From contig NZ_QMHN01000007.1 of NCBI RefSeq assembly GCF_003313385.1, forward strand, positions 1 through 64,000: a stretch of DNA of 64,000 nucleotides, written 5' to 3'. The translations under genes were made by a program, and so were the position numbers. Positions 55,451 to 64,000 of this stretch are shown here, in pieces. The stretch comes from Pedobacter chitinilyticus. GTDB taxonomy: Bacteria > Bacteroidota > Bacteroidia > Sphingobacteriales > Sphingobacteriaceae. Positions within the stretch are counted from its first letter, which is position 1. The number at the start of each line of letters is the position of its first letter. Under the pieces are notes generated by a model. It was not told the origin of the DNA. It saw nothing but the letters and a program-made list of their open reading frames with translations, and did not search any database.

Positions 55451-56254
55451 CTAAATTCCTAAAGCTGTTGCTTTGGCTTTAAGCAGCTGTCTGAATGATG
55501 GCATTGTAGTACTTAAACTGCCTCCTGGGTCTTGTTTGTCACCAAGTTTTCCTGCTTCTTTTCTCAATTCATCATGCCCTGCCACGTAGTCCAGATCAAA
55601 TTCGGGGTTTTTAGTTTTGGCCCATAAAATGAAGTTGATGAGGGCTTTTTCTTGTGCTTCGGTATATTGTTGATACTTGCCCGCTACAATGTAGCCTTGT
55701 GCGGTGGTTACGTCGCGAAATGGCCCAACACTTGAACCTTTGCCCCAGCAGCAAATTTCCATGCCCGCAAAATGGTCTGATACATTGGTGATGCCTTTCC
55801 ACTCGCTTACGCCTGAATGGTAGCCCCAAGTTTTAAATACATCAAAATTTTCGGGGATGTAAATGACACCATTTTCGTCCATTACCATACAACCGAAGCC
55901 TTGGCTTTCTAGATATTGGATCATACTTTTGGCTGTGGCAGCTGATCGGTTGCTCACTGTGTAGTGTACGGTTAAGCCCTTGAATTTTCCAGATGGTGTT
56001 TTGTAACTACCTCGATCTTTAAATTTACTGCCTTTAACGGTGACAAAGATGGGTTCGGTAATGCCTGAAAGTGATTCTTCTGTTTTAGAAATTTCTTTTG
56101 GAATGATAAGATTGTCTGGAATTGCTTCAACCTTAAACTCGAAATTTTCTGCGGCAGCTTCTGATTTTGGGCCCCATTTACCATCTACGGTAAGCGTAGC
56201 TCCTTTTTGGTTCATGGACGCTTGGGCTTTTTTTACTAATGTTTCGATTTTCAT
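55451..56254 (-). CDS. N-acetylmuramoyl-L-alanine amidase-like protein (Amidase_2)
   Basis: Protein of 267 aa, no signal peptide. Residues about 1-40 resemble a peptidoglycan-binding repeat (LTVDGKWGPKSEAAAENFE). The Amidase_2/PGRP fold spans about 85-255 with expected zinc ligands H97 (LTVHYTV), H227 (AGHDELR) and D242 (KQDPGG), plus a WGYHSG motif. It should cleave the amide between MurNAc and L-Ala. Lack of a signal peptide fits a phage endolysin or a toxin delivered by another route. Next to the collar gene and an 85-bp repeat element. Confidence 0.83.
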   Translation of the reverse strand: MKIETLVKKAQASMNQKGATLTVDGKWGPKSEAAAENFEFKVEAIPDNLIIPKEISKTEESLSGITEPIFVTVKGSKFKDRGSYKTPSGKFKGLTVHYTVSNRSAATAKSMIQYLESQGFGCMVMDENGVIYIPENFDVFKTWGYHSGVSEWKGITNVSDHFAGMEICCWGKGSSVGPFRDVTTAQGYIVAGKYQQYTEAQEKALINFILWAKTKNPEFDLDYVAGHDELRKEAGKLGDKQDPGGSLSTTMPSFRQLLKAKATALGI

Positions 56255-56340
56255 GGTACTTTTATTTATTTGGTTAACTAATAAGAATAATTATACAAAG
56301 TGTTAATAGTATATTTGAGTACGCCAGTTTTTCTATAACT

Positions 56341-57066
56341 CTAAAATCTTGCAACATAATTTCTAGCATTTGAAATTGCTTCTGGTAGTTGGTAACCAAC
56401 CCCTACTTTGCTTTTAGAAAATTTATAGCCTTCCATAAGACAACTTACTCTTTGTGCTGGTGTCCCATGATGTCTTGGGTCATTAAAAGCGTAATCTCCT
56501 ATAGCATAAAATGAATTCGCTACCTCGTTTACATACTGTTCGCCAATTATCATACTTTTCAGATGTAAGTAGCATCCAGCTAAAAAATCAGCAAATAGCT
56601 CGTTTCGGTACGAATGCGTGTTATATACTTTATATTTAGCATCAACACAATGCGCAAATTCGTGTGCCATAATTATGGCTATACTAACTCCACTATTTGT
56701 GGGCGAGTTGGCAAATTCTTTTTTAATCCAATTAAGACCTATTGCGACTTGACCATCTGGATATTGATTGTTAGAAATTTGAGGCGTAAAGTATGCATTT
56801 GGTGAATTGCCATCGTCATAAAAATATATATCGGGTATTACTCCAAATCGTTGGACTAAATTGTTGTACTCTCCGTAGTGCCAATAATCAAGCTGTTGGT
56901 TACCTGACGATTTAAATAATTGACCCAAACCTCCAAAATTAGAGGCAAAACAATAGCCCCCAGTTTCTTGCACTACATTCTTTTCCTTTTTACATCCCAA
57001 TAATAGCACTACAGCTATGCAGGCAAAAAATATGTCCATTTTTCTCATACGTAGTTTATTTTCCAT
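56341..57066 (-). CDS. Zinc-metallopeptidase-like lipoprotein
   Basis: Protein of 241 aa with a lipoprotein signal (VVLLLGC, Cys about residue 25). Starts at codons 7 or 10 are also possible. MAHEFAHCVDAKY contains HEFAH (H135, E136, H139) and NELFADFLAG gives a third ligand E156, a gluzincin-like pattern as in predicted neutral zinc metallopeptidases. RRHHGTPAQR-like NDPRHHGTPAQR near 195-206 matches the same group. It is probably an outer-membrane or periplasmic peptidase; the target is unknown. Confidence 0.8.
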   Translation of the reverse strand: MENKLRMRKMDIFFACIAVVLLLGCKKEKNVVQETGGYCFASNFGGLGQLFKSSGNQQLDYWHYGEYNNLVQRFGVIPDIYFYDDGNSPNAYFTPQISNNQYPDGQVAIGLNWIKKEFANSPTNSGVSIAIIMAHEFAHCVDAKYKVYNTHSYRNELFADFLAGCYLHLKSMIIGEQYVNEVANSFYAIGDYAFNDPRHHGTPAQRVSCLMEGYKFSKSKVGVGYQLPEAISNARNYVARF

Positions 57067-57286
57067 TTTTAAATCAATTATTGTTAATATTCAGTTATTG
57101 CAAAGGCGAATCGAGTATTCTTCGGGAACGAGCTAGAATGCTTGTAGGTACTATGCTTCTTTATTGAATAAATCAGCTTACTCTATTATAATTGGGGGAA
57201 CAGAAGCGTTTCTCTATTTGATCGTATACACCAAATGTAAACAGCTCACTAACAAGAAAGAATACCTAGTACTAGGTATTTTACAG

Positions 57287-58063
57287 CTACATCCAACCTT
57301 CTCTGATGGTTTTGTTTAACAGTTCCATTGGTGTTTTTACCTTAGCCTTTGCCAATATGTTTTTTCGGTGGCAGTTTACGGTATGGATGCTGATGAAAAG
57401 TTGATCGGCAATTTGTTTACTGCTTTTGCCTTCGGTAATGCACTTGAGTATATCCCATTCTCTTTTGGTGAAAAGGTCGTTAGATTTTGTAAAAACCTGT
57501 ACTTGTTGAATGTTGCAATAGGAAGGCTCACCATCAATACCGATAATGGAAAAAGTGGGTATGCCGTCTGGCTTTAGATGGGTAATATCGGTATGGATAT
57601 GGAAACTGTGACAAAGGTTATCTGCATCATTTAGAAGCACATACTGGATGAGTATACGTGCATATTCTTCGTCTCGTTTTTTCAATCTCAAATCGTACTG
57701 CACTTTATAATGATCTATTTTATCAAAAGGGATATGGCTAAAGAACTGAGCAGCATGATTTTCGAAAGAGAGGAAATAAGCTTGATCTGCAGGATGCATA
57801 TGATCCATGAATAACTGCATATTCACTTTTTCGAGCGGGTAGCCTAGGATATCAGTTATTTCTGGACTTATTTCTGCCATCTGTCCTTGATAAAGATCGA
57901 AAAGCAACAGGTAGTAAGGGTTGGGTTGAAAGATACTGAACAGTCGCTTGTGTGTTTCAAGGTATAAGGGCAGTTCAATTGTTTTTATCGCATTTGTTTG
58001 ATGGACTAGTGCTCGCCAATTTTTTTGGACGGCAAGGTAGTCCTGTTGGTTTTTTGCATTCAT
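57287..58063 (-). CDS. LuxR-type regulator with PAS-like N-terminal domain
   Basis: Protein of 258 aa. Residues about 40-170 look PAS-like (YYLLLFDLYQGQMAEISPEITDILGYPLEKV, split over 56-86). A LuxR/GerE helix-turn-helix is at about 195-255 (FTKREWDILKCITEG, KSSKQIADQLFISIHTVNCH). It has no receiver domain. It probably senses a small molecule or redox state through the PAS domain and controls genes nearby or elsewhere. It is 125 bp from the Sel1-like gene on the same strand. Confidence 0.85.
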   Translation of the reverse strand: MNAKNQQDYLAVQKNWRALVHQTNAIKTIELPLYLETHKRLFSIFQPNPYYLLLFDLYQGQMAEISPEITDILGYPLEKVNMQLFMDHMHPADQAYFLSFENHAAQFFSHIPFDKIDHYKVQYDLRLKKRDEEYARILIQYVLLNDADNLCHSFHIHTDITHLKPDGIPTFSIIGIDGEPSYCNIQQVQVFTKSNDLFTKREWDILKCITEGKSSKQIADQLFISIHTVNCHRKNILAKAKVKTPMELLNKTIREGWM

Positions 58064-58188
58064 GGTAGTGATGTTTTCGCATCAAGCAATATACCAATTC
58101 AAAACAAACACAACAAATTGAAAAACAAATACTTAATACACAAATTAAGAGTAAAAACGAAAGAAGTTTTATCTTATAACTTAGTGAT

Positions 58189-58962
58189 TTACAAATTCTT
58201 TCTTATCGCTTCCAATACCGATAAGTAATCGGTGCTTTTTGGTTTAGCATTAGCTGTATTTTGTGGTGTATTTTCTGAATTTTTAGCCAGCAGCAAATTT
58301 ATTTTAGCCAAAGCTTCGCAATACTCTTGCAAATTTGCATCACATGCTTTTTTACTCCAATATTTAGCTTTCTCATAATTTGTAGGAATCTTGCCGCTGT
58401 TGTTGTTATAATCGGCAACGTGCTTAATGCCTTCCATGTGCCCTTTTTCGGCAGCTTTTAAGAAATAGCTATAGGCCAAACCGTAATTGGGCTTGCCGTT
58501 GATTCCCTGTACCTTGGCGTCATATTCTATACAGTGCCCCATTAAATGGTTAGCTTCACTTATTTCGCTGAAATTCTGGCCCAGCTTACTAAGGTAGTTA
58601 TAGGCTTTTACAAAGTCCTTATCTGTGCCGTTGCCATAAAAATAATTATAGGCGCTATTAAAAATGCCCATTTCAAAACCTATTGAAGCAGATAGTTCGA
58701 AATAATGTAGCGCAATTTTGTAATCTTTTAAACTCCAGTAACAGTAGCCAAAGTCATTGAACTGACTGGCATTAAGTTTGGTTTCATACTTTTTGTAGAG
58801 CACAATAGCATTTTTATAACCTTCTTCGGTTCCTTGGTTGGCAAGATCGACCGCTTGTTTTAACTCCACGTCGGATTGGGCAAAGGAAATATTTGCCGAA
58901 AAAAACAGTATTGAAACTACGAAAGCCACTGTTTTTATGATGATAGGGATATTGCTTCTCAT
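58189..58962 (-). CDS. Exported Sel1/TPR-repeat protein
   Basis: Protein of 257 aa with a signal peptide (about 1-29, ANISFAQ). Sel1-like helical repeats fill about 35-225 (ALHYFELSASIGFEMGIFNSAYNYF region; AYSYFLKAAEKGHMEGIKHVADY; AKYWSKKACDANLQEYCEALA). The role is probably protein-protein interaction. It lies 11 bp after the TPR gene at 58974-60776, so the two are probably co-transcribed. Confidence 0.8.
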   Translation of the reverse strand: MRSNIPIIIKTVAFVVSILFFSANISFAQSDVELKQAVDLANQGTEEGYKNAIVLYKKYETKLNASQFNDFGYCYWSLKDYKIALHYFELSASIGFEMGIFNSAYNYFYGNGTDKDFVKAYNYLSKLGQNFSEISEANHLMGHCIEYDAKVQGINGKPNYGLAYSYFLKAAEKGHMEGIKHVADYNNNSGKIPTNYEKAKYWSKKACDANLQEYCEALAKINLLLAKNSENTPQNTANAKPKSTDYLSVLEAIRKNL

Positions 58963-58973
58963 CGTTTTATGAT

Positions 58974-60776
58974 TTATTTGGTTTCAAATTCCTTAAAATA
59001 TGGCAAATCAGCATTCGGGATCATAGGCTTATACCATTTATAAAAGCTTCTGAGCATTCGTTTAGACATTTCCAGATCGTCTTTATCACTTTTTCGAGAT
59101 AAAATCTGGGCAATTTTCACGTAGGCCAACAATCTATAATTAAAATAACCCTGTCCGTTATTGGTAGAAAATGTGGGCGCTCTCCCAATGTCTTTTGTAT
59201 CATAATTAATAGCATCGGTAAAATATTTAAGTGCTTTCCTGTCATTTGCTTTTATGCTTGCGGTTCCATTCAGGTAAATCATACCCAAATAATATAGCGC
59301 CGCTTTTTCAGGATATTTTGTTTCTGCCTTTTTTTCTAGCGCTTCGAAAGCAGTTTTGCTATCTGCCGAAATGCCATATTGGGTATACAAACCAGTTGCT
59401 TGAAGGTAATTCACTACAGTTGGTGCAATTCCCCATGTGATTTTTGTTAACTTTTTAACTCCATCACTGATATTATCATCATTGCATTCCATGGATTCGC
59501 TAGGGAAATCACTGCAAAAGATCTGTGATAGTGCAAACAATAAGTTATGGCTATAGGTAAAACTGTTTTTTTCCTTTTTTAAATCATTAATGATATAAAA
59601 GTATTCTTTTCTTTTGCCCTGTAAGGCCAAGCTACTCAGGTAATCATCTAGCATTGATGCTTTTTGATTTTTATCGCTTCCACCGTTTTGTATGGCCAAG
59701 GCATAATAATTCTCAGCCTTATCATACTCACTATTAGCAAAAGCTTTCTCGGCCACTTTTCTTTGCGCACTAAAGTCTCCATTTTCAGCATCGACAAGCG
59801 CTTTTGAATTTGCCATTTCTTCCTCTAGTGCTTTCTGTTTTGCCGCAATGGCCTTTTGCTGTTCCTCTAATCGCTTTTTTTCTTTGTTAGCTTGTATAGA
59901 GGCAACTAGGCCAGTAATACCATCGGCAAGTTGGGTCATCCCTTGCTGCAATTGCTGCTGCTTTTGCAATGCTTGCTGTTGTTTTAATAAGGCCTGTTGC
60001 TGTGCTTGCTGCTGTGCAATTTGTTGTTGTTGATAGTTATTATTTGAAGTACTACTACTCGCTTTGGCCTTTTGTGCTTCGGCAAGCCAGGCCTTGGCAT
60101 TGTTTCGTTGGGCATCGTTTACCGCTACAGAAATGGCAGAATTCCATAATGATATCGCTTGATCATAATTGCCTGCTTGTCCTGCTGCTGTGGCCCTTTT
60201 GTAATAATCTTGGAAACTTGCATTGTTTCTGTCAAAAGTAGGATCGTAAGAGGTGTTGGAAGAACTATTGTTTGTATTTGCTTGACTGTTGTTAGCATTA
60301 GGCTTATTACTGTTGCAGTTTGCATCACAAACCTGCCTATTGCCATCACAAGTATAACTTGGCGCAGTCCAGTCGTCTCTTCCATTATTTTCTAAATATT
60401 TAGTAACATAAGAGAGAATAAAATTGGTAGCATTGGGTATAGGTTTGGTATTGTAATACATGGAAACATGGGTGTATTCTTGTCCTGGAGAGAGATCGAA
60501 CCTGCCATCGGCGGTATAATTTTCGCCACTGGCAAAGCGTAGGTCGAGGCTAAAATGCATTACTTTAGTTCCTCTATTTTTCAATCTAAAGTTGTAGGCA
60601 TACTTATTTACAGAACTTACCCATCCTAAACATTTAAATGAGAAATAAAGATTTGGGAAGCATGGAGCTGCTTTACTCCAAGGCCCCCAATTGGTGGCTC
60701 CTTCTCCATTTTTTTGCCCAAACAACAACATGGTTTGTAATAAAATTGCCGAAAGTAGTAATGTCTTTTTCATCAT
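58974..60776 (-). CDS. Exported TPR protein with glutamine-rich coiled coil
   Basis: Protein of 600 aa with a signal peptide (about 1-20). A cysteine-containing beta domain (about 28-150) comes first, then a TPR-like pair (about 185-235), a Gln-rich coiled coil (about 242-325, runs of QQ and QALQKQQQLQQG), and further TPR/Sel1 repeats (about 335-590, EKAFANSEYDKAENYYALAI; KALKYFTDAINYD). It is likely to be a periplasmic or outer-membrane scaffold. Function unknown. It precedes the Sel1 gene. Confidence 0.78.
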   Translation of the reverse strand: MMKKTLLLSAILLQTMLLFGQKNGEGATNWGPWSKAAPCFPNLYFSFKCLGWVSSVNKYAYNFRLKNRGTKVMHFSLDLRFASGENYTADGRFDLSPGQEYTHVSMYYNTKPIPNATNFILSYVTKYLENNGRDDWTAPSYTCDGNRQVCDANCNSNKPNANNSQANTNNSSSNTSYDPTFDRNNASFQDYYKRATAAGQAGNYDQAISLWNSAISVAVNDAQRNNAKAWLAEAQKAKASSSTSNNNYQQQQIAQQQAQQQALLKQQQALQKQQQLQQGMTQLADGITGLVASIQANKEKKRLEEQQKAIAAKQKALEEEMANSKALVDAENGDFSAQRKVAEKAFANSEYDKAENYYALAIQNGGSDKNQKASMLDDYLSSLALQGKRKEYFYIINDLKKEKNSFTYSHNLLFALSQIFCSDFPSESMECNDDNISDGVKKLTKITWGIAPTVVNYLQATGLYTQYGISADSKTAFEALEKKAETKYPEKAALYYLGMIYLNGTASIKANDRKALKYFTDAINYDTKDIGRAPTFSTNNGQGYFNYRLLAYVKIAQILSRKSDKDDLEMSKRMLRSFYKWYKPMIPNADLPYFKEFETK

Positions 60777-60892
60777 CGTTTGTTTTAGTGGTTGTAGACA
60801 TTACAGCCAACAACCTAATTAGCAGATTTTATGATGTTTGAAAGTAGCATAGCTGCTGATTAAAGTTTCAATACAATAATCTGAACTACAGG

Positions 60893-61438
60893 TTAAAATG
60901 GCTCATCACTCATCAGGATAATCCAAGTGGGCATTTTCAGCACCATAGACCCTGCAAATCCACCAAAGTTCTGTTCTGCATATTCATACATAATGGCAGT
61001 TCTGCCCCTTGTTGCATTTGCAAAATATTCATCGGCTATGGCAATTTCCCTATATCTAGCTACTGCACTTACGCTATTCTTTTCGGTTGTATTAAAAAAA
61101 GCGATTTTGCCATAATACGGCTTAGAATATTTAGGTGATTTTATGGTTATATCGTAATTTATGAATTGCTTTTTCTTAAAAGCTTTTAGGGTATAATTTA
61201 CATCTGTGAAGTGTTTTAACCAATTTCCTCCACCTATTTCACTATTAGCCTCTAAACCAAGATCAGACAAATTGAATGCATCATTTTGTTTAAACTCGAC
61301 ATTCTTCTCTGTAAAAAGAATTTTGACATCACTTGCTATTTTATTTTTATTAATGGGCACTTTGATCATACCTGCGCATGAAAAGAGAAACAAAAAGAAA
61401 AATAATAGTTTAAAAGTTGTGATAAAAGTTGTTTTCAT
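60893..61438 (-). CDS. Unknown exported lipoprotein
   Basis: Protein of 181 aa with a lipoprotein signal (FLFLFSC, Cys about residue 21). The rest is beta-rich with no motif I recognise; it ends GGFAGSMVLKMPTWIILMSDEPF. Its ATG overlaps the stop of the upstream gene (ATGA), so the two are translationally coupled. Confidence 0.65.
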   Translation of the reverse strand: MKTTFITTFKLLFFFLFLFSCAGMIKVPINKNKIASDVKILFTEKNVEFKQNDAFNLSDLGLEANSEIGGGNWLKHFTDVNYTLKAFKKKQFINYDITIKSPKYSKPYYGKIAFFNTTEKNSVSAVARYREIAIADEYFANATRGRTAIMYEYAEQNFGGFAGSMVLKMPTWIILMSDEPF

Positions 61439-61974
61439 AGTTTTATAATTTTAAAATACTTATTTGAATAAAAATTATTAGCATAATAAATTCTAGATTT
61501 TTTAGGGTTAATGTCTTGCCTAGTGTAAAGTAGAATTTTACCGCTTTTTGTATAAGAACACCGTGGACCTTCTGCAATAGCGCCTGCTGCATTTCTACTG
61601 TCTGAGCTAGCCCCTTTATTACGTTCATTTACATCACCATCATCATCTCTATGATTGTTTTTACCTTTTCTATTTCTATCGGCAATACCTCCGCCACTTT
61701 TCCGCTCATCGGCATCGCCATCTCTATATCTTTCATTACTATCTCCGTCCCCGTTTCTATTACTAATACTACTGTCGAATAGCCTTGTTATACAGCTACT
61801 TCCAATAACATATATTTTATTTTCGGAAATTAACAAGGGTCTTTTCATACTGTCTGCCAGTTTAAATAAAGAAGCCTCATCTTTATAAGCACCAACAAAA
61901 GAAAACGAATTGTCCTGTCCGTAAGCAGCAATAGCTACTTGAAAAAAAATGATTAATATATACCTCAATTTCAT
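61435..61974 (-). CDS. Unknown exported protein with Asp/Arg/Asn-rich repeat
   Basis: Protein of 179 aa with a signal peptide (about 1-20, AAYGQ). Its middle (about 70-125) is a degenerate acidic/basic repeat with GDGDSNERYRDGDADERK and DDDGDVNERNKG (GDxxER-type units). One Cys lies in GSSC before the repeat and one in PRCSY after it, and the protein ends in a hydrophilic beta tail. I do not recognise it. Its stop codon overlaps the start of the next lipoprotein gene. It is divergent from the histidine kinase, 127 bp away. Confidence 0.6.
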   Translation of the reverse strand: MKLRYILIIFFQVAIAAYGQDNSFSFVGAYKDEASLFKLADSMKRPLLISENKIYVIGSSCITRLFDSSISNRNGDGDSNERYRDGDADERKSGGGIADRNRKGKNNHRDDDGDVNERNKGASSDSRNAAGAIAEGPRCSYTKSGKILLYTRQDINPKKSRIYYANNFYSNKYFKIIKL

Positions 61975-62101
61975 AGATTTAGTTCAATATCAATATCAAA
62001 ACTACATCCTCTCCTAACGCTTTCATATACCTAGCACTCGGTATATTTTAAGAACCATTTTAATGTTATCTTTAGGTTACAAAACCAAATGACGCCCCCT
62101 T

Positions 62102-63976
62102 ATGAAAAGACCCCTACTTTTGGGCTTCCTTGTTCTCTTCACTTTTTTGGGATTTGCCCAAAATGGCCGACCTATTTTAATTGATAGTTCAAGTGCTTAT
62201 GATATTAGGAACCATGGCTATTTTTATGAAGACAAGGGTTTAAAAGCGACGATAGATAGCTTGGTACAGCTAAAAGAGAAGGGGAAACTTACCGAACTTA
62301 CTCCCTATCGAACTTTTAACAAGGGCTTTAGCCAAAGTTATTGGTGGATTGTTTTTGATGTGCAGAATACCTTAAATGAACCTGTAAACTTATTTTTTAA
62401 CGAGCGCAGCAATAGTGTTAACAGGTTGCAATTGTTTAAGGTAGATAGTACTGGCAAGATCACGCCTATGGCACTTACTGGCGATCATTTCAAATTTCAT
62501 AGCCGACCTGTAAATTATCATAACTATTTATATCCTATTAAATTAAAGGCCCACGAAAAAGCTTCTTATTTTTTATGGGCCGATAAAAGAGGCCAAAACA
62601 TGACCATGCCGCTTGGGTTGGCTAAAGATGTAGACTTGGTTCATGGAGAAATTCCTTTTTATACCATGTTCGGCATTTTTGTAGGCATTTATCTATTTGC
62701 CATTATTTTCAATCTTTTTCTATTCGTCTCGCTACGCGATGTGATACATATTTACTATGCATTGTATGTGATTTGCGTGCTTCTTTTTAATTTGGAAGAT
62801 GAGGGCTTGGGTTTTCAATGGATTTATCCCAATGTACCTTACCTGCAAGATTATTTGCGTAGCATTATTGCCTTCATCAGTTCGGCACTACTGGTACAAA
62901 TCATGTTGCTTTTCATTAACCAAAACAGCAGTAATAGCAGGTTTTATCATTTGATTAATGGCTACAAATACTTTTGTTATGCCCTCACACTACTGCCTTT
63001 ATATTTATTATTCGTTAACAGTAACATGGTACTGGAGAAAGTCAATTTCTTCGCTTCAAATTTGTTAGCTCTTTTAACGGTCATCATTTTAATTTTAAAC
63101 ACTACAGAGCGTATTCTTAAGGGCTACAAATTGGCCTGGTATTACCTCATTACCATGCTGATATTGCTTTTGGGTATTTTAAACTACGTATTTAACAGTT
63201 TGGGCATTACTAGCTTTTATATATTTAATACCACAGGTTTAGTGGTTGGTTTAACGGTGGAAATCATCTTCCTTTCGTTTGCCCTTACGCAGCGCTACAA
63301 TTTTTTAAAGAAGGAGACCAAAATACTACAGCAGCAGAAAACAAAATTGGAAATTGCCTTAGTTGATGATGTTTTTGAAGCACAGGAAAATGAGAGAAGG
63401 AGATTGGCTCAGGATTTACACGATGATTTGGGAGGAACCTTATCTGCCATTAAACTCAATGTAACGGCTTTCAAATCCAACATTGTGCAACTGCCTGCCG
63501 AAAATCATGCTTTTTATCAGCAAACCATTAATATGATAGAAAGCGCCTGTGAGAACTTGAGGGAAATTTCCCATAATTTAATGCCTAAAAACTTGGAGAA
63601 AAATGGTTTGATCAATACGCTTACTGAACAGCTTGCAGAGTTGAACCAAACAGGTGATATTACCTTTGAGTTTGTGCATGACATTGAGCAAGCTATTTCA
63701 CCCGACATTGAATTGACCATTTACCGCATTGCAAAAGAACTCATCAACAATGTGATTAAGCATGCGGTAGCCACTAAAGCATCCTTACAAATTATTTCTT
63801 CGGAGGAGCAGATTGTGATGATGTGTGAAGATAATGGCCTTGGCTTTAATACTAATACAAGCAATGACGGTATTGGACTTGCCAACATTAAATTGAGGGT
63901 AAACCATTTAAAAGGGGTATTTAGTTTGGAAAGCAATGAAATGGGAACCAGTATCAGCATATTTATTCCTCGCTAG
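62102..63976 (+). CDS. 7TMR-DISM sensor histidine kinase (HisKA_3 type)
   Basis: Protein of 624 aa with a signal peptide (about 1-19). An extracytoplasmic 7TMR-DISMED2 sandwich (about 25-165) is followed by seven membrane helices (about 185-395), a short coiled coil, and the HisKA_3 dimerisation domain with phospho-acceptor H440 (RRLAQDLHDDLGGTLSAI). The HATPase_c domain (about 530-620) has an N box (ELINNVIKHA), DNGLGF and GIGLANIK. Such kinases pair with LuxR-type response regulators; the gene starting 1 bp after its stop is likely to be one. The DISMED2 domain suggests a carbohydrate-like or other small ligand. Confidence 0.92.
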   Translation: MKRPLLLGFLVLFTFLGFAQNGRPILIDSSSAYDIRNHGYFYEDKGLKATIDSLVQLKEKGKLTELTPYRTFNKGFSQSYWWIVFDVQNTLNEPVNLFFNERSNSVNRLQLFKVDSTGKITPMALTGDHFKFHSRPVNYHNYLYPIKLKAHEKASYFLWADKRGQNMTMPLGLAKDVDLVHGEIPFYTMFGIFVGIYLFAIIFNLFLFVSLRDVIHIYYALYVICVLLFNLEDEGLGFQWIYPNVPYLQDYLRSIIAFISSALLVQIMLLFINQNSSNSRFYHLINGYKYFCYALTLLPLYLLFVNSNMVLEKVNFFASNLLALLTVIILILNTTERILKGYKLAWYYLITMLILLLGILNYVFNSLGITSFYIFNTTGLVVGLTVEIIFLSFALTQRYNFLKKETKILQQQKTKLEIALVDDVFEAQENERRRLAQDLHDDLGGTLSAIKLNVTAFKSNIVQLPAENHAFYQQTINMIESACENLREISHNLMPKNLEKNGLINTLTEQLAELNQTGDITFEFVHDIEQAISPDIELTIYRIAKELINNVIKHAVATKASLQIISSEEQIVMMCEDNGLGFNTNTSNDGIGLANIKLRVNHLKGVFSLESNEMGTSISIFIPR

Positions 63977-63977
63977 A

Positions 63978-64000
63978 ATGACTACTCAACCCAACATACT
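63978..64000 (+). CDS. Start of next gene, possibly response regulator (partial)
   Basis: An ATG one base after the kinase stop opens MTTQPNI before the window ends. Gene order suggests the LuxR-type response regulator partner, but the protein is not visible. Confidence 0.5.

Noticed and set aside
53560..57066. Complete prophage
   Set aside because: Only a collar-domain protein and an amidase are phage-like; no terminase, portal, capsid, tail sheath or integrase is present.

Overview
The window is from a Bacteroidota chromosome, most likely Pedobacter or another Sphingobacteriaceae (inferred, not searched). The signs are a SusC/SusD pair, a type IX secretion (T9SS) C-terminal tail, TAnnTTTG-type -7 promoter elements, FGGY/NUDIX-type arabinose control, and many Sec-exported glycosidases from families typical of the phylum.

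Region 1 (about 1-45.9 kb) is one large polysaccharide utilization locus (PUL) with an arabinose catabolism operon inside it. It lies between two same-direction copies of tRNA-Phe. The left copy is cut by the window edge, and the 51 bases shared with the right copy include the 5' half of the tRNA and its promoter. The enzyme set is tandem GH43 x2, a GH43 of the exo-1,3-galactanase type, GH97, GH127, GH16, DUF4861, a BNR-4 propeller, GH51 x2, DUF2264 x2, GH105, GH35, GH2 and a GH128-like T9SS protein. This fits arabinogalactan or arabinogalactan-protein (AGP) glycans: a beta-galactan core with L-arabinofuranose side chains and uronic acid caps. Substrate is inferred from families only.

Control looks unusually clear. 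The locus has no hybrid two-component sensor, no SusR and no sigma/anti-sigma pair. It encodes one NUDIX-winged-helix regulator (AraR type) whose Nudix box has lost its catalytic glutamates. Every inferred transcription unit of the PUL and of the araBDA operon starts behind a 21-bp palindrome of form TAAACGT-N7-ACATTTA (seven sites, positions given below). Free L-arabinose is therefore the likely common inducer for the whole locus.

Inferred flow: the T9SS GH128-like protein acts at the surface, SusC/SusD import oligosaccharides, periplasmic enzymes remove caps and side chains and shorten the galactan, and a sodium-solute symporter carries arabinose in. AraA, AraB and AraD then convert it to D-xylulose 5-phosphate.

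Region 2 (46-52.7 kb) looks like core genome: a two-gene Fe-S electron-transfer pair (HdrB/GlpC-like), a small exported protein, a conserved cytosolic protein and an AsmA-family protein. Its intergenic spaces carry REP-like and inverted repeats.

Region 3 (52.7-57.1 kb) is accessory in character: an 85-bp inverted-repeat element present twice, a 24-unit 21-bp minisatellite, a protein with internal duplication, a phage-tail-collar protein, an Amidase_2 lysin-like protein and a zinc-metallopeptidase-like lipoprotein. Region 4 (57.2-64 kb) has a PAS-like/LuxR regulator, a run of exported TPR/Sel1 and unknown proteins, and a 7TMR-DISM histidine kinase followed by the first codons of another gene.
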